A stretch of 64,000 nt of DNA from Tribonema minus (Eukaryota > Sar > Xanthophyceae > Tribonematales > Tribonemataceae): assembly GCA_017506865.1 (NCBI GenBank), contig JAFCMP010000445.1, positions 1,909,628-1,973,627 of the forward strand, written 5' to 3'. Under the pieces are notes generated by a model. The model ran no database searches and was not told where the DNA came from. It saw nothing but the letters and a program-made list of their open reading frames with translations. Below, one piece after another: positions 21,701-29,935 of the stretch. The first letter of the stretch is position 1. Every line of letters begins with the position of its first letter. A program made the translations under genes and the position numbers.

Positions 21701-24255
21701 GTCGCATCACAGCCGCACAACAAGCATCAAAGACAGGAACCGCAGGGGAGTTATAAGAACTGTTAGCACACGTGCAGTAGCAGCAGCCTGAAGACACAGA
21801 ATCTGATGCCATGAGAAAAAGCTCCTGCACAGCTGTCGCATGCCTATGCGCTGCTGGTGCAAGTTGCTGGCATGTTGGCGCGTTGTTCTTTGAGACTCGA
21901 AGTTCCTAAATCAATGACCGTCATGTCACAAGTGATGGTGTGCCTTGAATGCTTACTGTATGTGCCAAACTGTCGGTGCAGATGATGAATTTGTTCAGTC
22001 ATATTGGACATGGTGGTAACCTGGCACCCATAAGGGAAAGGCTGCCCTACGCTGCAAAATGTGCACAAGTCGTTCAGTTACTGTAGTGAAGCCCGGGGAC
22101 ACCACAATTGTTGACATGATAGGCACATCGTCAGTGACACTCAACATCACAGTATGCTTACAGCTTGCAGTGCATCTGATGCATCAGTACCAAATTTCAG
22201 TCTGGCTCGTTGGCTGCCTTCGGGCAGTGCCTAAGCCTGGTTGTGACAAGCGATGATGCACCAGCGCATCCAGCCCAACATGCTATGGTACGCGGTCAAC
22301 GCGCGACAGAATACATGGCATGCGTTAAGCAGGCATATTCTTTCTAGAAGTACATAGAACAGCTTTACATCATCGGGGTCGCTGCCATGGCAGAAGCTGA
22401 GTAAGGGACTGTCCAGACATTACATGCCCGACACACCTGCTGCTAATGGCTTGTTTCATCCCATTCTGCAAGCTGCCTTTCACTCAAAAATCATGACATG
22501 GTTTTGATAACCCCATTAGCTCTTTAGCTGGCATGCAAACCGCATAACTGTAGAAAATTCATCAAGCTGGGGCATACCTGCAGCTCCATTTCTTGTGAAG
22601 TTCGACGAGCGACACAATAAAGTGCCTTGGTTGTATATGGCTCCGCCAGATTTGATTACCTGGCGATTCAATTTGGTGGCTTGAGCATTGCCAACACCTG
22701 CAGCACAGCAACTCGACGGAATCCGCTGATAAGGATCATCACGGTGACAATCTGTGACATGCACTGCATGACATCCAATATGCTGCAGAGACATGTTGCA
22801 AATTCTGAAGACTGCTGCATGGAACAGCTGCTGAGAAAACAATCAGTTGTCAGCTTGCTGCATGGCAGTGCTTGCACCACCCGTCACAATCAACGTGGCC
22901 ATGATGCTGGCATGTGAAGCCTCACTGATGGCAATACCTGCTGATACTCATGCAGACACGCAAACAGTACAACGGCTTTGGGTCACTGACAATCACACCG
23001 ACAGAGCTAGACATCAAGGTGAGAAATGCAACAGATAACCAAACGCCAGTTGTGTGCTGCTGGAAATGAATGTATTGTGGCCTGGCAGTGTGTGCCGTCG
23101 CGTGCAACAACCATAACCGTGAAGCTTGCAAACGGCAAACAGCATGTAAGTGCCACATGCTCCACCATATTGAAATGGGGAAACAGTATATTTCGGAGTA
23201 TTTTCATTTGAGCATTAAGATCAAAATTTAATTCTCAGCACTTCGTTTCTGTTCAAAACTGGCTGGTTTCCTTGCCTGACCGCAGCAATTCTGACATCGC
23301 TGAGGCACGAGGTCTGCCAGGGTCACGCTTGAATGAGGCCCCCAAGCTGCTCGCCGACGGCCCCCAAGCTGCTCAGGACCTGCAGCCCCGGGGGGGGGGG
23401 GGGGGCCCTGAGAATCAAAGACGGCCGCCAAAACACTGCTGCAGCTGCTCGCCAACAGCAATTGTGATGCTCTCACTGCCCCACCAACAGCAGCACGTCA
23501 TGCTGCCGCAGCAACTGGCACTGCAGCGACTCAGTGAATGATGGCGGGAAAGAAGGGGCACTGCAGGGCCTGAGGAGCGTAAAGTCACTGAGCTATTACT
23601 GATCAGAAGCTGAAAAAAGGGGGGCCTTGTTACTTTTGCTGTCACAGTGATACATAAAAAGCACAAAACAAAAGTTATCCAAAAGCGTTGATCATCGACA
23701 AGATTGTGAAGGAGGGTTTGATCAGGACTCACCGTTGAACTGGAATGCGCAAGCATCCACTGTCAACAGTCCGCCCTTGGCCACCATGATAGCTCCTCCC
23801 TTGACGTAATGGCCGTGCTGCAACACCATGTCTCTAAGTTGCACCTTACCGCCTGTGCCCACTCTCAGCAGACGAATTTTGTGCTGGCCATCAATTACCG
23901 CTCGGCTAGAAGCGCTCTTTGACCAGATCTGCAGAGACTGACCGTCGCTGACGACCAAGGTGTGATCAATTCGGACCGTCTCGTGCCATTCAACGTCGAT
24001 GTGCTTGCCTTTACACGCCACCAGTTGCCGTACAAGGTTGTTTGCTGAGTTTGTGTCGTCGACTACGTAGGGCCTTTCTGGCAACTCGCATATGATAGCA
24101 GTCATCGGAGGTGCCCCATTCGGGGGTGCGGCTGCCCGTCGGTTCAAGCCAAGCGGTGTACCCTCGATGCATGTGCCAAGTGTATGCCTCTGCGCCAGCA
24201 GCATCAGACAAGCTAGCAGTACCACAAGCACTCCATGTCCAAGCCTTAGCAGCAT
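758..24255 (-). CDS. Large multi-exon secreted beta-helix repeat protein gene (3' part outside window)
   Basis: Seen: eight well-supported exons read leftward: 23,733-24,255; 22,578-22,697; 21,329-21,400; 16,809-16,883; 12,874-12,948; 11,375-11,449; 8,070-8,144; 758-832. Every internal exon follows an AG acceptor (GCACAG, GCGCAG, CCACAG or CTGCAG), ends at a GT donor (mostly GTAAGT) and has phase 1 at both ends, so any subset splices in frame. Each encodes one rung with GGA(I/V)(Y/F), an internal M-T-V/I strand, N/D-S-x-F and a final N. Family knowledge: such repeats form right-handed parallel beta-helices (pectin-lyase/Pmp-like) in cell-surface or wall proteins. Inference: a secreted or surface adhesin or wall protein; no catalytic residues can be assigned. 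Introns run from under 1 kb to about 4.4 kb and hold transposons and decayed exon-like units. The 3' end lies beyond base 1. More exons may exist between 16,883 and 21,329. Confidence 0.7.
3150..5233. repeat. Segmental duplicate II, left copy
   Basis: Matches 14,107-16,190 at a constant offset of 10,957 with only scattered substitutions. It contains B and C modules and a (CAG)5 tract. Weaker homology continues leftward to about 2,830. Confidence 0.9.
5970..6263. repeat. Minisatellite, about 2.8 copies of a 104-105 bp unit
   Basis: Units start at 5,970, 6,075 and 6,179, each with TTACTCTCGTGTT, CAGTCAGTCTGGACGG and GTGTTGGTGTCAA. The third unit is cut off after GCAACACTATGTGG. It lies in an intron of the beta-helix gene; no function is visible. 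Confidence 0.9.
7184..7204. repeat. (CAG)7 microsatellite
   Basis: Seven CAG units at the cassette position homologous to the tracts at 328 and 12,696. Confidence 0.9.
7276..7767. mobile_element. TA-flanked MITE (Tc1/mariner-like), 492 bp
   Basis: Inverted repeats of about 44 bp begin CCGTATTATCTATAATTAAG on the left and CCATATTATCTATTATTAAG on the right (read inward), with about three mismatches in total. Both continue through CCCATGGGGCGAGTTTTTTA. TA dinucleotides at 7,274-7,275 and 7,768-7,769 flank it, as expected for a TA target duplication. The paralogous cassette near 430-460 is continuous across this point and acts as an empty site. No transposase is present, so the element is non-autonomous; the superfamily is inferred from the TA target only. 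Confidence 0.75.
8070..8144 (-). CDS. Beta-helix gene rung exon (75 nt)
   Basis: Acceptor GGCACAG, donor GTAAGT, phase 1 at both ends. It encodes GAIYIQGGANMTVANSSFAN and then a G from the split codon, closest to the apparent consensus rung. Confidence 0.77.
8604..9022. other. Insertion-like segment of unknown origin
   Basis: Paralogous cassettes run from GTGTTGAGACA..GATATT almost directly into ..GGCCAGTGCTGAA or similar (compare 13,389-13,440). Here about 420 bp of unrelated sequence intervenes, starting in an AT-rich TTTTTTTAAATTTT. I see no clear inverted repeats, target duplication or coding capacity. Confidence 0.3.
9211..10343 (+). mobile_element. hAT-type DNA transposon hAT-1 (non-autonomous, 1,133 bp)
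   Basis: Terminal inverted repeats read TAGGGTTGCCGAAACCGTA (left) and TAGGGTTGCCAAAACCGTA (right), 18 of 19 matching. The 8-bp target duplication is GTCGTTAA (9,203-9,210) and GTCGCCAA (10,344-10,351), with two mismatches. The paralogue at about 13,577-13,620 reads straight through (..GTGTTGCCAAGAG..) and is an empty site. Both ends hold dense TACGGT/ACCGTA motifs. The interior keeps a fragment with a BED-like zinc finger but no full transposase. Family knowledge: 8-bp duplications and TAGGG-type ends fit hAT. Confidence 0.85.
9398..9775 (+). pseudogene. BED-type zinc-finger fragment of a hAT transposase
   Basis: A 125-residue open frame inside hAT-1 carries CKFCGKYLSAS followed by an H-x-H pair (EHIHS), the C-x2-C..H pattern of BED fingers, which bind DNA at transposon ends. 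The same CxxCxKxLSAS motif occurs in the hAT-2 transposase fragment at about 44,530. The frame ends in a GGC-repeat alanine tract (9,737-9,760). The catalytic DDE part is absent, so this is a remnant or a short DNA-binding product. Confidence 0.55.
10376..10917. repeat. Segmental duplicate III, left copy
   Basis: Matches 13,622-14,166 (offset 3,246). It begins just right of hAT-1, so the partner also supplies the empty site for that transposon. Confidence 0.85.
11365..12408. repeat. Segmental duplicate I, right copy
   Basis: Partner of 748-1,796. The copies diverge abruptly after GTGCGCTG at the right end, where this copy repeats a GAGCTGTGCG-like segment. Confidence 0.9.
11375..11449 (-). 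CDS. Beta-helix gene rung exon (75 nt), duplicate of the exon at 758
   Basis: Acceptor TGCACAG, donor GTAAGT, phase 1 at both ends. It encodes GAICNRGGANMTVAQSLFAY. It lies at the edge of a roughly 1.05-kb block nearly identical to 748-1,796, so this exon and the one at 758 are recent duplicates. Confidence 0.75.
12696..12770. repeat. (CAG)25 microsatellite
   Basis: Twenty-five uninterrupted CAG units, CTG on the coding strand of the beta-helix gene, in the intron next to the exon at 12,874. This is the longest of the homologous CAG tracts. Confidence 0.95.
12874..12948 (-). CDS. Beta-helix gene rung exon (75 nt)
   Basis: Acceptor TGCACAG, donor GTAAGT, phase 1 at both ends. It encodes GAIYTQRGANMTVANSSFAN. 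It lies about 100 bp from the longest CAG tract of the window (12,696-12,770). Confidence 0.75.
13622..14166. repeat. Segmental duplicate III, right copy
   Basis: Partner of 10,376-10,917. It runs directly into duplicate II, so duplicates I to III form a mosaic and are not one clean duplication. Confidence 0.85.
14107..16190. repeat. Segmental duplicate II, right copy
   Basis: Partner of 3,150-5,233. The match ends at the TTGTCGAC site, after which the two sequences differ. Confidence 0.9.
16809..16883 (-). CDS. Beta-helix gene rung exon (75 nt)
   Basis: Acceptor GCGCAG, donor GTAAGT, phase 1 at both ends. It encodes GAIFNGGDTDMTVADSVFTN. It is more diverged from the four leftmost 75-nt exons than those are from each other, so it is probably an older member of the series. 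Confidence 0.72.
17562..17812 (-). CDS. Possible cysteine-rich exon of the beta-helix gene
   Basis: An open frame follows the acceptor TTGTAG at 17,813-17,818 in the same phase 1 as the other exons. It holds CVTCLSC, CYNCGY and CQCKCK groups and then a stop at 17,562. Such Cys-x2-Cys clusters resemble the Cys-rich caps found beside beta-helix or ephrin-receptor-like repeats, but I cannot assign the family. It could be an alternative terminal exon, an internal exon with an unrecognised donor, or chance. Confidence 0.3.
19197..19916. mobile_element. hAT-like MITE (720 bp) with GTCGGCT subterminal repeats
   Basis: Ends are AGAGTTGCCAGCCGATGCC on the left and AGAGTTGTCAGCCGACC on the right (read inward). 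Flanks TTTTTAAT (19,189-19,196) and ATTTTAAT (19,917-19,924) match in 7 of 8 positions, consistent with an 8-bp target duplication. The interior repeats CGGCTACACCGGCTAGCC near both ends. It has no coding capacity. The exact end is uncertain by one base. Confidence 0.6.
19925..21328. other. Intron sequence without recognised features
   Basis: AT-richer sequence between hAT-3 and the exon at 21,329. I see no convincing exon, transposon end or repeat in it. Confidence 0.5.
21329..21400 (-). CDS. Beta-helix gene rung exon (72 nt)
   Basis: Acceptor CCACAG, donor GTCAGT, phase 1 at both ends. The encoded rung begins GAVYNHNATMTIYNSVFTVN. It is one codon shorter than the 75-nt rungs, yet keeps the N-x-x-F-x-x-N turn. 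Confidence 0.7.
22578..22697 (-). CDS. Beta-helix gene exon 2 (120 nt)
   Basis: Acceptor CTGCAG, donor GTATGC, phase 1 at both ends, 40 codons. It carries the rung GGAIYNQGTLL followed by SSNFTRNGAA. It is longer than later exons by a 15-residue leader that includes VIKS. The internal sequence GTAATC is a less likely alternative boundary because it would break the GGAIY frame. Confidence 0.65.
23390..23405. repeat. Run of 16 G
   Basis: A homopolymer in the first intron of the beta-helix gene (C16 on its coding strand). It is prone to slippage and to sequencing error. Confidence 0.9.
23733..24255 (-). CDS. Exon 1 of the beta-helix gene: signal peptide plus first helix turns
   Basis: This 523-nt exon gives 174 codons plus 1 nt and ends AACG followed by a GTGAGT donor. 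The first residues MLLRLGHGVLVVLLACLMLL form a typical signal peptide (basic n-region, long hydrophobic core). A short linker rich in P and A follows, then beta-helix sequence in which ordered turns carry V-R-I-D, S-L-Q-I, K-V-Q-L-R-D and a GGAIMVAKGGLLTVDACAF rung near the end. That last rung matches the small downstream exons, which supports one gene. The ATG at 24,255 is chosen because the hydrophobic segment starts directly after it. The 5' flank is the divergent region shared with the MATE gene. Confidence 0.75.
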
Positions 24256-24844
24256 CCTGACGAGCCTTTTGACTGCGATCTGAGGAGTGGCTGCAAGGCG
24301 AGCGTCGCAGCGCTTATGTGCACACCTGCAGCAGCACGCGAATGATGATGGTGAGAATCTGCCACGAGCTGACGAAGTGTTGAGAAGCAGCCATGTCAGT
24401 CAGTCAGGTCAGTCGTTAGTCTTTGTGCAATCTATAAAGTTCATCTACTGCGTTCAAGCTCTCAGCAACAGCAGCAAGTCGTGCGGTAAGCTTCGAAAAA
24501 ACTTCATACTATCGTACCGTCAACGCCTGACCGCCGAGCTTTTCTGCGATGCTGCTGTACCGCTTTCCTGCACCACCTTCCTGCTTCCTGCATTACCTTC
24601 AGGCACCACGGTCGCCCTCGGCGCAATCTCGTCGAGGGGAAGCATCCTCTATTTAAACTTCAACTCTACGAAGCGGCGAAGCAGCTCAAGAAGATGCATC
24701 GTCCACTTCTTAAAAGCATCGTCCACTCATAGCAGCAGGCTTCTTCCCGGGTCTCCAACTTTGGATTGACAAAATCCGCTCGCGCATGCATCATACAGGA
24801 TGAGCGAGTTTATCACACACTGAGCCCTGGGCCAGAGGTTGCCC
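24256..24844. promoter_or_regulatory. Divergent intergenic region between beta-helix and MATE genes
   Basis: The two start codons point away from each other across 589 bp, so both promoters must lie here. TATA-like strings on the plus strand are TCTATAAAG near 24,429 and CTATTTAAAC near 24,648. Neither has an independently supported transcription start. A plus-strand open frame across part of the region has no recognisable features and is taken as chance. Confidence 0.35.
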
Positions 24845-27800
24845 ATGCACCGCCGGACTCGGTATATGGCCACCTTGAAGGAAAAAGCCGTCTCCGCTGC
24901 CACGATTCGGGAGTACTACTTGCTAAAGACACTGACCGAGCTGTCGCTGCCGATCATGGGCACCGTGATCGCGCAGGCTGCCACGGTCATAAGTAATCAG
25001 GTGCTTCACAAATGATTGCTTGTAGTGGCAATGGTCGTCGCATTCGGCCAGATCATCATGATGTACATGAAAAGTTTTGACAGTTACCGTATTTGGATTC
25101 ATCGATTAGTGGTTGAACTCTGTTGCACTATCGATGCACTGATAGGCGGTGCTTGCCATGACTGCGCAACGTACGCATGATGCGAAACTCAAAGGGCGCA
25201 CATCGCCCTGGTGCCGCCCACTGCCACATCAGGCACGCGGCGCGTTTGTGGTGCTGGCCACGATGCAGGGCGCGTTCATGATGGGCCTGAAAGAGGGCAG
25301 TTTCAATGTAGCCACCGCTTTTGCAGCGCGGCTCGGCGACGTGGATGTGACAGTGCACGCTGCCATCATTATCGTCATCTCCTTCACCTTTTACGGCTTC
25401 CCATCATAGTATATGGTATCTCCATCACGGCGTCGATCCGTGTGCCAGTGGTGAGTCACTTTTAGAACTCAATTCACGTGCACAATTATTCAAACGTGGT
25501 GATTTGCCATGTTGCAATTGCTGATCCTTTCATGGCTGCCCGTAAGGCATCTCCGTCAATGCGCGTCGTGAGTCGCCGCTTGAAGTTGCTGTTTGAGTGC
25601 TCCTCACACGTCTTCATAGGTAGCAATGTCATCGGCGTTCAGCAGCCTTGTGCGACACGCATCTCACCCTGTCTGGCAGCTGCGACTGCTAATGTCCTGA
25701 CTAGTAGGGACGCACGTCTTATGGTGCCACTAACGTATGTCAGCTGCTTCTCAAATGGTAGCCTCAGTAGTACTCAACTTCGTAAATCTCATGACTGCTG
25801 TGTTGACGACCCTACATGAATGTACTTGCACAGGACATCCTGAGCGGCACTCAGAGCAACCTACATACAGACCTACCTGCCATGCGCACAGCGACCTGAG
25901 CGGCACCCAGCAACCTTTGTACATGCCTGTCTGCCGTGCGCAGGGGCGACCTGACCGCCCAGCAACACATGTATCGGGTGCCTTAATTGAAGGCTGCCGC
26001 AAATGACATGTCATACTGCCGTATGGGTATCTAGAGCGCTAGCGTAAGCAGGTCAAGCGGGTATCTGCCTTGCCAACATTGAGGTAATGCCTTTCAACAT
26101 TGAGGTAATGCACCCGCTCTCACCCTATCACCCTGACACTGAAGCAATAATGTTTGCCGCCAGTGTATGCAGGGCAATCTGTTGGGTGCACAGCAGCTGA
26201 TGACATATGTGTACTGAAGCCATGACTTCGGTGCCGCCGGTATGTGCAGGACATTTTGACGGGCGCGCAGTAATTTTACCTCGCGCGTATCTGGTGAAGG
26301 AGGCCTGCCTCCTTCACCATTGAAGATGTGCATCCACTCACTCACGTTACTGATCACATGAATTGAAGAATCTGCCCATCGGCATGCGCAGGGCAACGCG
26401 CACAGCAACCGCATCTGGCGCGCGTCTCCGCCTACTTCACCATTGAAGATGTACATACATATACGCACTTACTTCTCTGATTGAAGAAATGAATCACTGT
26501 CATCGGCATGCGCAGGGCAACCTGCTGGATGCGCAGCAACCGCAACTGGCGCGCGTATCTGCTTACTTCACCATTGAAGATGTTCATCTACTCACTACTC
26601 CCTTTGGAATTATATGCACATCCATCGACATGCGCAGGGAAACTTGCTGGGCGCACAGCAACCGCACCTCGCGCGTGTGTCCGCCTACCTTGCCGTCGCC
26701 GCTGGTGGCTTCTTCATGCTGCTCCGTGGCGTGTTCATGAGCACTGGTGCGCACCGCCTGGGCTACCTTTTCACCGCTCATCAAGATGTTGTAGACGCGA
26801 TCGCCGCCATTGCACCGCTGGCGGGCATGTTCCAGGTGAGTCACGTACTTCATGATGTGAAGCTGTCTACCTCACTGTTGAAGTCCTGGTGATTGATGCA
26901 TGGACGTCATTGCTGCCATCGCCACAATTGGGATACTGGTGGTCGTTCAGGCGGCTAGCCTACTCCACTATCTGAAGCGAGCATTCGACTGATTCACCGC
27001 CACCCAGCACATTGATGATACCATTGCCGCCGTCGCACTGCTGGCTGGCATCTCCAGATGTGTCATGCTACTTCACTTCTAGCTCATTGAGTTGCAGTCG
27101 GCTTGAAGCTGAGGTGCATACCAAGCATGCCTTGTTGTGGCGACTGTGCTGCTGACGCTAAGCAGATTCTGGGTATGCCGTATAATCCGTCTTGACATGC
27201 TTTCCGCAGCTCATTGTTGTTTTCTTGGTCAACTCGCGGTCGACATCATTCCAGTATGCCATGGCAGCTGTCGCTGCCAATAAGGTACTCGTGCGAGTGT
27301 CATCGCTGAACTAACGAGAGGCGTTGTTGCGCACAAACCCCCAAGTACTCATGCATGTTTGAGGATGTATAGGTATGCCATCTGTTGTAGGTGTGCATGT
27401 CGCAGCTGTACTTGCGCAGCTGTCGTTGCTGTCAGCTCATGCGCCTTCCCGTGATGCGACCTGCTACTGCAGATCTTTGATGGAACCCAGGGGACGTGCG
27501 CTGGGGCACTCAGGGGCATGGGCAGGCAGCGCGAGGTGCTCATCTTCAACATTCTAGGTATGTAGGTATACCATGCAGCCGCCCATCGTCAACATCCCAG
27601 ATATGTTGCCCTCATGGGTATCAGCACATTCAGTGGCCGAATGTCAGCGTCAGGTGCTAATCTTCCCTAACCCTAACCATGACCTCACCTTGTTCCTTAC
27701 AAGCCCTGGCATCACTGCAGGAAGCAAGTATATCACCAAGCCAGCAAAGTGGTGAAGTTGCAATGGCGCATTCCATCCAGCAATGGTGCATGCCACCATG

Positions 27801-28832
27801 CGCAGCGATGTTATCTACCACCAATCTAGCACTGAATACACATTTTGTTGGTGTCGAAGCCTCTAATTTGTACTCTGCATGCCTCTTGCACGTCTCGCGC
27901 AGATTGACACTCAATCAAAACAATGCGCTGCAACTTGCCTCTCATGCAGCTTACAACATGCGGGACGGTGGGCCTACCGCAACATCTGCACATACTCAAG
28001 AAACTAGCCACCACCGGAGAGCTTGTAGTCTTATGTCACAAATCGTCACTTTCAGCAGGCCCCTGGTGTGTAGCCTGTTGCATGGCTACCCGCCTGCAGG
28101 CTGCATGCCCCGTCTCGACACCCTCGGCGTCCTTACTTGACTCCGGCTAAAGAAGCAACTACCGCCTCCCTTGCCACCTGCTCTCTCGCAGGCCTCTGGT
28201 GCGTCAGCGTGCTGGAAGGCTGCCCAGCCTTGATTGTCACAGGCAGCAACTGCCATTATTGACATTGATCATCCCCTCACGATATTCTGCGTGTCGCTGG
28301 AATAGCGCCCTCTGGCTCGCAGGCCTTCGGTCCACCAGCACGGAACGAACTCAAGCACAGCGGCCGCTGTAACACTCACAAAACCATATCACAGCTTCAC
28401 GTGCCCACTATCGTGCGTTACTGCCGTCTAGGTCTCTGGTGCGTGGGCGTGCTGAGCGGCTACCTCCTTGCCTTCCGCGCTGGCTACGCGCTGCGTGGCC
28501 TGTGGATGGGCGTCATCGCGGGCGTCGCCACCACAGCAGTGCTCAACCTCACCGAGCTCCTGCGCGTAGACTGGCCTGAAGAAGCGCGCCTCGCGCTAGC
28601 GCGCACCGACGACTCTGCTGCCGCCGCCGAAATCTGGTCTCCCGCCATGCGCCGAGCGCTGTCACATCAGCGCTCGCTGAAGGACCTGCGGCCGACGCCG
28701 GCGCTGCTGCGAGCGCAGCAGCAGCGTTCAGAGAAGGATCTGTTGTCGTCGCGCGAGCGTGGCGCGCGCGCGTTCTCGGCCGCGGCAGCGACGACCGCAA
28801 CGGAGGACACGCCGCTGCTGCTGCTGTCATAG
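24845..28832 (+). pseudogene. MATE-family (DTX/TT12-type) efflux transporter gene, apparently broken
   Basis: Exons seen: 24,845-25,000 (ATG, ends ..TVISNQ, donor GTGCTT); 25,269-25,450; 26,638-26,835; 27,473-27,557; 28,432-28,832 (stop TAG). Phases agree (0, 0, 0, 1). Signatures are LTELSLPIMGTVIAQ (N-terminal helix), GISITASIRV joined to GNLLGA, LARVSAYLAVAAGG, AIAAIAPLAGMFQ, IFDGTQGTCAGALRGMGRQR and LRGLWMGVIAGV..VDWPEEA. MATE proteins export organic cations, flavonoids or organic acids in exchange for H+ or Na+. The C-terminal tail ends EDTPLLLLS, an acidic-dileucine signal that would suit a vacuolar membrane. Defects: only about 270 bp separate exons 1 and 2, so much of the first helical bundle is absent, and exon 2 carries an 8-nt insertion (TCATAGTA, near 25,412) with an in-frame TAG. 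An assembly error could also explain these. Confidence 0.7.
25831..26637 (+). repeat. Serial echoes of the MATE exon-3 acceptor edge
   Basis: The real exon starts CAG|GGAAACTTGCTGGGC at 26,638. Degenerate copies of this edge (CAGGGCAACCTGCTGG.. with GCGCAGCAACC) begin near 25,831, 25,888, 25,941, 26,170, 26,247, 26,387 and 26,511. The last two extend through CTGGCGCGCGTATCTGCTTACTTCACC-like sequence and then stop resembling the exon. None continues as an intact exon. Confidence 0.7.
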
Positions 28833-29935
28833 CAGCAGCGGCGGCGGCGGCAGTGGCGGCAGCTGCGGAAGAGGACTCGCCACTGCTGCGGCTGCCATGA
28901 GAGCAGCGGTGGCAGTGGCAGCAGCGAATGTGTCGCTGCGATGCTCAGCTCATGGTGAGCCGAGCCGCACTGGGCACGCAGCACAGCTGAGTATCCAGTG
29001 TTGGTGCAGCGCTCAGCTGGTGGCGCAGTGCTCAGCTGGTGGTGAGCGCTGCTGGCGCTGGGCGGGCGACACGGCTCAGAACTTGACCCCCTCCCCCCCC
29101 CCCCCCCCCCCCGCCCCTGCATCCCTCGCAGTCGTATCGACAACAACGCATATACCCCCTACTGCGCCATTCGCCGTTTTAAATCAAGGGCATAGTAGCT
29201 GCTTTGACAGGCGAAACCGTCTGTTTTGCAAATGCCAGCCAATTTATAACAGTTACGGTCAGGGCACGCCTTAGCTACGGTATGGCAATGCGGGGCCATC
29301 TTTGGTTCGCAGTAGGTGCGGCACACATGGTCCCGTGTGTCGCACAACGTTATCATTAGACTGCCGAAGTCGTTGCTGGCTGCCGCTGCAGGCTTGCGCA
29401 AGGTGCGCATCGCCTGCTGCTGCGGGTTGAAAGCAAAGCCGCATTTGTTTCCTTACTGAATGGAGCGGGCGGCGAACCTGAACATGTTGGCGCCTCGCGC
29501 CGCCGCTACAACTTCAAGATGGCGCTCGCGGCGGCCTACGTTTGATCCGCGTTTCCGCGTTGACACTGCAGCAGCTTTACCAGTCGTACAGCTTGCTGAC
29601 AGCGTTGGAACTTGCAGTCATTTGAGGAAGTGTTCTAAAAGTCTGTCACATGCCTTGGCCTAAAGCCTCTGCTTACATAAGAAGTGAACATGCTCTGTGG
29701 CTCTTTTTGGATACAATGATCATTTGAGGCCTGTTGCATGGGGACATCGAACTTGAAGCGCTGTACTGTGGTTTGCTTGACATGTTGCATGTGACATATA
29801 ATCATAACCTGACAACCTCCACTTTGGAACCATCCATTTGTGTCTGCACTAAAACACGCGTGCAGCCTTACATTGCATTGCATCGTTTGCATTCACCTTG
29901 ACACCTGGCGACACACAGACCCTGTGCTGCCTCAG
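28833..29935. other. MATE 3' flank: low-complexity GC-rich sequence
   Basis: GGC/CAG/GCT repeats directly follow the MATE stop (28,835-28,930). Then come GCTCAGCTGGTGG-type short repeats (28,950-29,060), a run of 20 C at 29,093-29,112, and ordinary sequence with no recognised gene. Confidence 0.5.
29159..29410 (-). other. Short cysteine-rich open frame of uncertain status
   Basis: An 83-codon minus-strand frame has a cluster of Cys and His (LCDTRDHVC, TYCEP, HCHTVAKACPDRNC, GICKTDGFAC). The density suggests metal binding or disulphides, but no family is recognised. Nothing supports expression, and it may be chance. Confidence 0.2.

Noticed and set aside
27661-27676. CCCTAACCCTAACC telomere-like string
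   Set aside because: Only two units within an intron copy of the MATE exon end; too short for a telomeric repeat.
28667-29274. Overlapping 159- and 171-codon frames on both strands
   Set aside because: Low-complexity GCN/GGN reading across the MATE tail and its 3' flank, including a C homopolymer.
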